Assembly (NCBI GenBank): GCA_029335935.2
Contig: JARJMV020000162.1
Location: 1-7,014, forward strand
Origin: a bacterium
GTDB taxonomy: Bacteria; Armatimonadota; Fimbriimonadia; Fimbriimonadales; GBS-DC
DNA: 7,014 nt
Direction of reading: 5' to 3'
The notes beneath the pieces were generated by a model. The model was not told where the DNA came from, made no database searches, and saw only the letters and a list, made by a program, of their open reading frames with translations. Below are positions 5,849 to 7,014 of this stretch, one piece after another (the first letter of the stretch is position 1; every line of letters starts with the position of its first letter). The position numbers were made by a program, and so were the translations under genes.

Positions 5849-7014
5849 CTACTTCAGCCACACAGGCGGCGCGAGCGGTATCTGGGAGCGTTCCAAGCCC
5901 TTCATCGCGTCAGGCGCGCGCACCGAGACCGCTGATAGGTCGCCTCTATCCCACGACTGCCCCGAGTAGGGTATGTATCCGCCGTCATCCGTGCGGTTCT
6001 CGCCTACCGAGTAGAGCAGGAAGCCGCGCTTGGGGTCCACACGATACTTGAACGGCGCGCCTGTGAACGGGTCGATAATCCGCTCGCCCAGCCCCAACGC
6101 CTCCAGCGATTGGGGATACTTGCCCGTGCGCATCTTGTATAACCGCACCGCCGCCGTACAGCCCACCAAACGCATCGTCGCTACCTCTGCAATTTCGTTC
6201 TCGTGCGCACGCACGAAGACGGGATAGAGAATCGCATTCAATAGCTGGCGCGGCTCTCGCTCCAGCACCTTGCGGTCGCGCTGATGCATCGGCTTCTGTA
6301 GCTCAGCAATCACGGAATTCATCATCTGATAATATTCGGACAGGGCGAGATTCACCATCGGACGCACAAGCGGTCCATACGAATCTTGGGAACCGCTTCC
6401 GCCTGTTAGGGAGTTGAGGTCTACTTTGCCTTTCGCCAGTTGGTCATAGAGGCTCAGGAGGAAGTATCGCTCTTCCGTTATTGCTTTCCATAGGGGCGTG
6501 CGGCGCGCCTCATACTGCCGCGCGAGTGCGACGATTCGCTCCAGCGCGGCGCGGTCTTGGAGCGTGGGCAGCGTCTCGCGCAGGGGCGCAAGGGCGAATA
6601 AGTGGATGGACATCCCCACCAGGAAATGCATCGATGCACCGCCTGTGCGCATCTGCTCGGCGAAGCGGTTCAGGCGTTCTATCCGCTCGAGGGCGTCCGC
6701 ATAGCGTTTGCGTTGCAGCGCCTCGCGGATTAGCAACGCTTCGGCGCGCGCGATACGCCGAGACTGTGCCATCTCTAAAAACTTCCAGTTCGGGTCATAT
6801 TCGAAAACGGCTTTGCTGGGCAGTTTCGTGAGGGGCGCGTAGGCGTCCAGGAACGGCGCCATCCGCTGGAGATAGTAGGCGCGGTCGGCAGCGGAGAGCG
6901 ATTTCGAGCCGCGCAGCGCACTCTCGATCTGCTTGAAACGCTGGTCGGCGTCCAGCTGCGCGTGCATCTGCTCGGCGATGAGGCGATACGCCTCGTAAGC
7001 GTTGTTCGGCGGGT
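5849..7014 (-). CDS. Uncharacterised protein with GspG-like C-terminus (partial, N-terminus off window)
   Basis: The frame stays open to the window edge: before the ATG at 6967 come 15 more codons reading PPNNAYEAYRLIAEQ, so the true start lies outside and about 387 residues are visible. I do not recognise the family. Counting from the internal Met at 6967, residues 1-260 are mostly predicted helix, rich in Ala, Arg, Leu and Glu, with no obvious catalytic motif. The last part resembles the C-terminal region of type II secretion pseudopilins: TAAVRLYKMRTGKYPQSLEAL (271-291), then DPFTGAPFKYR (299-309), GFLLYSVG (315-322) and DDGG (327-330). The visible part has no prepilin leader. Similar tails occur, as I recall, on uncharacterised envelope-associated proteins of Planctomycetota and Armatimonadota. 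An N-terminal signal or membrane anchor beyond the edge is possible but unseen. The gene ends 44 bases before kbl on the same strand. Confidence 0.8.
   Translation of the reverse strand, partial: PPNNAYEAYRLIAEQMHAQLDADQRFKQIESALRGSKSLSAADRAYYLQRMAPFLDAYAPLTKLPSKAVFEYDPNWKFLEMAQSRRIARAEALLIREALQRKRYADALERIERLNRFAEQMRTGGASMHFLVGMSIHLFALAPLRETLPTLQDRAALERIVALARQYEARRTPLWKAITEERYFLLSLYDQLAKGKVDLNSLTGGSGSQDSYGPLVRPMVNLALSEYYQMMNSVIAELQKPMHQRDRKVLEREPRQLLNAILYPVFVRAHENEIAEVATMRLVGCTAAVRLYKMRTGKYPQSLEALGLGERIIDPFTGAPFKYRVDPKRGFLLYSVGENRTDDGGYIPYSGQSWDRGDLSAVSVRAPDAMKGLERSQIPLAPPVWLK

Noticed and set aside
1..7014. Mobile elements, CRISPR arrays, defence genes, tRNA or rRNA
   Set aside because: No transposase, integrase, regularly spaced direct repeats, nuclease cassette or RNA gene pattern is visible; coding covers nearly the whole window.

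Overview
The window is a densely packed, GC-rich (by eye about 60% or more) bacterial chromosome segment. It holds five substantial genes and probably the last few codons of a sixth. No mobile element, CRISPR array, tRNA or rRNA is visible, and no gene-free stretch exceeds about 110 bases. A Tat-exported DUF1501 protein and a protein with a pseudopilin-like C-terminus, in a GC-rich background, suggest a lineage such as Armatimonadota, or less likely Planctomycetota. This is an inference from gene style, not from a marker gene.

Layout, left to right. On the plus strand, the last codons of a probable upstream gene run into an exported UshA/5'-nucleotidase-type metallophosphatase (31-1548). On the minus strand, a Tat-signal DUF1501 protein (1545-2846) meets it tail to tail with a 4-base overlap. 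A spacer of about 110 bp (2847-2956) separates DUF1501 from the divergently transcribed recN (2957-4615, plus strand). This spacer is the only real regulatory region. It holds a TATAAT-like box facing each way and three consecutive inverted repeats. recN then overlaps by 8 bases the end of a minus-strand kbl-type alpha-oxoamine synthase (4608-5804). Upstream of kbl on the same strand lies an uncharacterised protein (5849 to the window edge), cut off at its N-terminus and carrying a GspG-like C-terminal segment.

The genes do not form one pathway. Two encode exported proteins with hydrolase-type folds (metallophosphatase and alkaline-phosphatase-superfamily-like DUF1501), one is DNA repair (RecN), one is amino-acid metabolism (Kbl), and one is unknown. 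I found no convincing new multi-gene system. The points most worth a second look are the predicted leaderless recN transcript, the inverted-repeat cluster between the divergent promoters, the Asp-to-Glu change at the first metal-binding motif of the phosphatase, and the pseudopilin-like tail on a long helical protein.
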